This document shows positions 41,690 to 42,315 of a DNA stretch of 42,315 bases, in pieces; positions within the stretch are counted from its first letter, which is position 1; every line of letters starts with the position of its first letter. Source of the DNA: Phycisphaeraceae bacterium (GTDB lineage: Bacteria; Planctomycetota; Phycisphaerae; Phycisphaerales; UBA1924). The notes under the pieces were generated by a model. It saw only the letters and a program-made list of their open reading frames with translations. It was not told the origin of the DNA and did no database searches. The translations under genes and the position numbers were made by a program. The stretch is taken from positions 1-42,315 of the forward strand of contig WUAJ01000002.1 in the NCBI GenBank assembly GCA_009827215.1, given 5' to 3'.

Positions 41690-41732
41690 CTCCATTGGGT
41701 TATCCCACAGTTGCCCACACTCATGTGGAGTG
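41688..41732. repeat. Nested inverted repeats
   Basis: CACTCCA (41688-41694) pairs with TGGAGTG (41726-41732). Inside lie TGGG-TTAT-CCCA (41696-41707) and CCACA-CTCA-TGTGG (41715-41728). They abut the tadA hairpin. Confidence 0.5.
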
Positions 41733-41971
41733 CTCACACGATCTTGACACTAATGCTTCTTGGAAGTCTCTTCTCTTCACCCTCGATTGAATAAGAATTC
41801 AGTGGTGGTGGTAATTAGAGCGCCTAAATGGTGAATAAACAATTTCAATAGTATCTAAACCTTTCTATGCCAGATACTTATAACCTCAATAAACACGCAC
41901 AGAACTTGTCGGTTGTCTGTCAACAATTGGACATAGCGCTCGATCAATCTGAGCCTGTTTGGAGTGGTGCT

Positions 41972-42054
41972 GTGACAATTGTGAAGATGACAGCGCGCAT
42001 CGGAGCGCAATTCCGCGCTTATCCACGGCTTATCCCCACAGTTGGTGACAATTG
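41972..42054 (+). repeat. Two copies of GTGACAATTG
   Basis: Identical 10-base copies lie at 41972-41981 and 42045-42054, and a third CAATTG lies at 41924-41929. The central CAATTG is a palindrome. Confidence 0.5.
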
Positions 42055-42063
42055 AAAGTGCGT

Positions 42064-42315
42064 TTATGAGCCGGAACCGACACGCAGTCGTGACTCGATC
42101 GCGAGCACATCGCTGTGGAGTGATTCATCATCCTTGGATTTGGAAGTGATCGTGCGCACGGCATGCATGACTGTGGTGTGGTCGCGGCCCCCAAAGTGGG
42201 CGCCGACTTCTTCCAAGGAATGCCGCGTGTATTTGCGTGAGAGGTACATCCCGACTTGTCTTGGGAGCGCGATGGACTTGTGACGGCGCTTGCCGAGGAT
42301 CTCTGTGCGTTTGAC
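42064..42315 (-). CDS. dnaA: C-terminal part of DnaA (5' end outside the window)
   Basis: The 83 residues visible are domain IV of the replication initiator DnaA, which reads DnaA boxes. The signature GGRDHTTVMHA is visible together with KSIALPRQVGMYLSRKYTRHSLEEVGAHF, the helix-turn-helix. The frame is open to the right edge, so the ATPase domain lies beyond the window. The stop at 42064 faces the candidate origin. This is a clear family match. Confidence 0.96.
   Translation of the reverse strand, partial: VKRTEILGKRRHKSIALPRQVGMYLSRKYTRHSLEEVGAHFGGRDHTTVMHAVRTITSKSKDDESLHSDVLAIESRLRVGSGS

Larger units (their letters stand above)
41646..42063. other. Candidate replication origin or dnaA regulatory region
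   Basis: This is a 418-base, AT-rich gap between the convergent tadA and dnaA genes. It has DnaA-box-like sequences near the dnaA end: TTATCCACG (42019-42027) and TTATCCCCA (42030-42038), compared with the consensus TTATCCACA. A further TTATCCCAC lies at 41700-41708 in the loop of a small hairpin. The AT-rich stretch (about 41770-41900) could serve as an unwinding element. Nested inverted repeats lie at 41688-41732. A 10-base GTGACAATTG occurs twice. No convincing gene is present. Confidence 0.55.

Noticed and set aside
41867..42055. A 62-residue frame in the dnaA-tadA gap
   Set aside because: It covers the DnaA-box-like sequences and repeats, has no ribosome binding site and no recognisable product.
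1..42315. CRISPR arrays, insertion sequences, rRNA or tRNA genes
   Set aside because: No regularly spaced repeats, transposase, inverted ends, or cloverleaf-like sequence was seen by eye in the gaps between genes.

Overview
The window is a chromosomal segment with moderately high GC from a Gram-negative bacterium, most likely a planctomycete of the Phycisphaerae type. This is inferred from gene content: lipid A and outer-membrane assembly genes (bamA, skp, lpxD, lpxC), a PEP-CTERM-like exported protein, a cluster of exported proteins ending in two dockerin-like EF-hand repeats followed by a terminal Gly-Cys-Pro, and a zinc-ribbon membrane protein of a style common in that phylum. I found no mobile element, CRISPR array, rRNA or tRNA.

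Left part (1-13.7 kb): the start of a leftward membrane protein gene; a PEP-CTERM-like protein behind a structured leader; an AT-rich orphan gene; clpC on the minus strand; lpd (dihydrolipoyl dehydrogenase); a short secretin-like protein; and a surface-protein cluster in which four of five proteins carry the same Cys-bracketed dockerin-like C-terminal module. Several units end in near-identical terminators.

Middle (13.7-31.8 kb): a transketolase that resembles the animal enzyme; dnaN; a small membrane protein; the rightward set bamA-skp-lpxD-lpxC (lpxC touches lpxD); a lipoprotein; the leftward pair rplM-rpsI; a CPBP-type membrane protease with a large N-terminal addition; two tandem VTT/DedA-like membrane proteins; a zinc-ribbon protein; an RNase Z-type hydrolase; and pyrE.

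Right part (31.8-42.3 kb): an orphan exported protein behind a leader that can form alternative G/C hairpins; a leftward run moxR-rrf2-lysS; a leftward ECF sigma / anti-sigma pair (TGATG overlap) followed by a PDZ coiled-coil protein; the rightward pair tatC-tadA; and the 3' end of dnaA on the minus strand. tadA and dnaA converge on a 418-base AT-rich, hairpin-rich gap with DnaA-box-like sequences, which is a candidate replication origin.

The gene set is mostly housekeeping. The least explained parts are the dockerin-like cassette, the sigma/anti-sigma/PDZ module, the structured leaders, and the dnaA-tadA gap. Start sites were chosen by ribosome binding site where one is visible. All functional calls rest on motif recognition by eye, without database searches.
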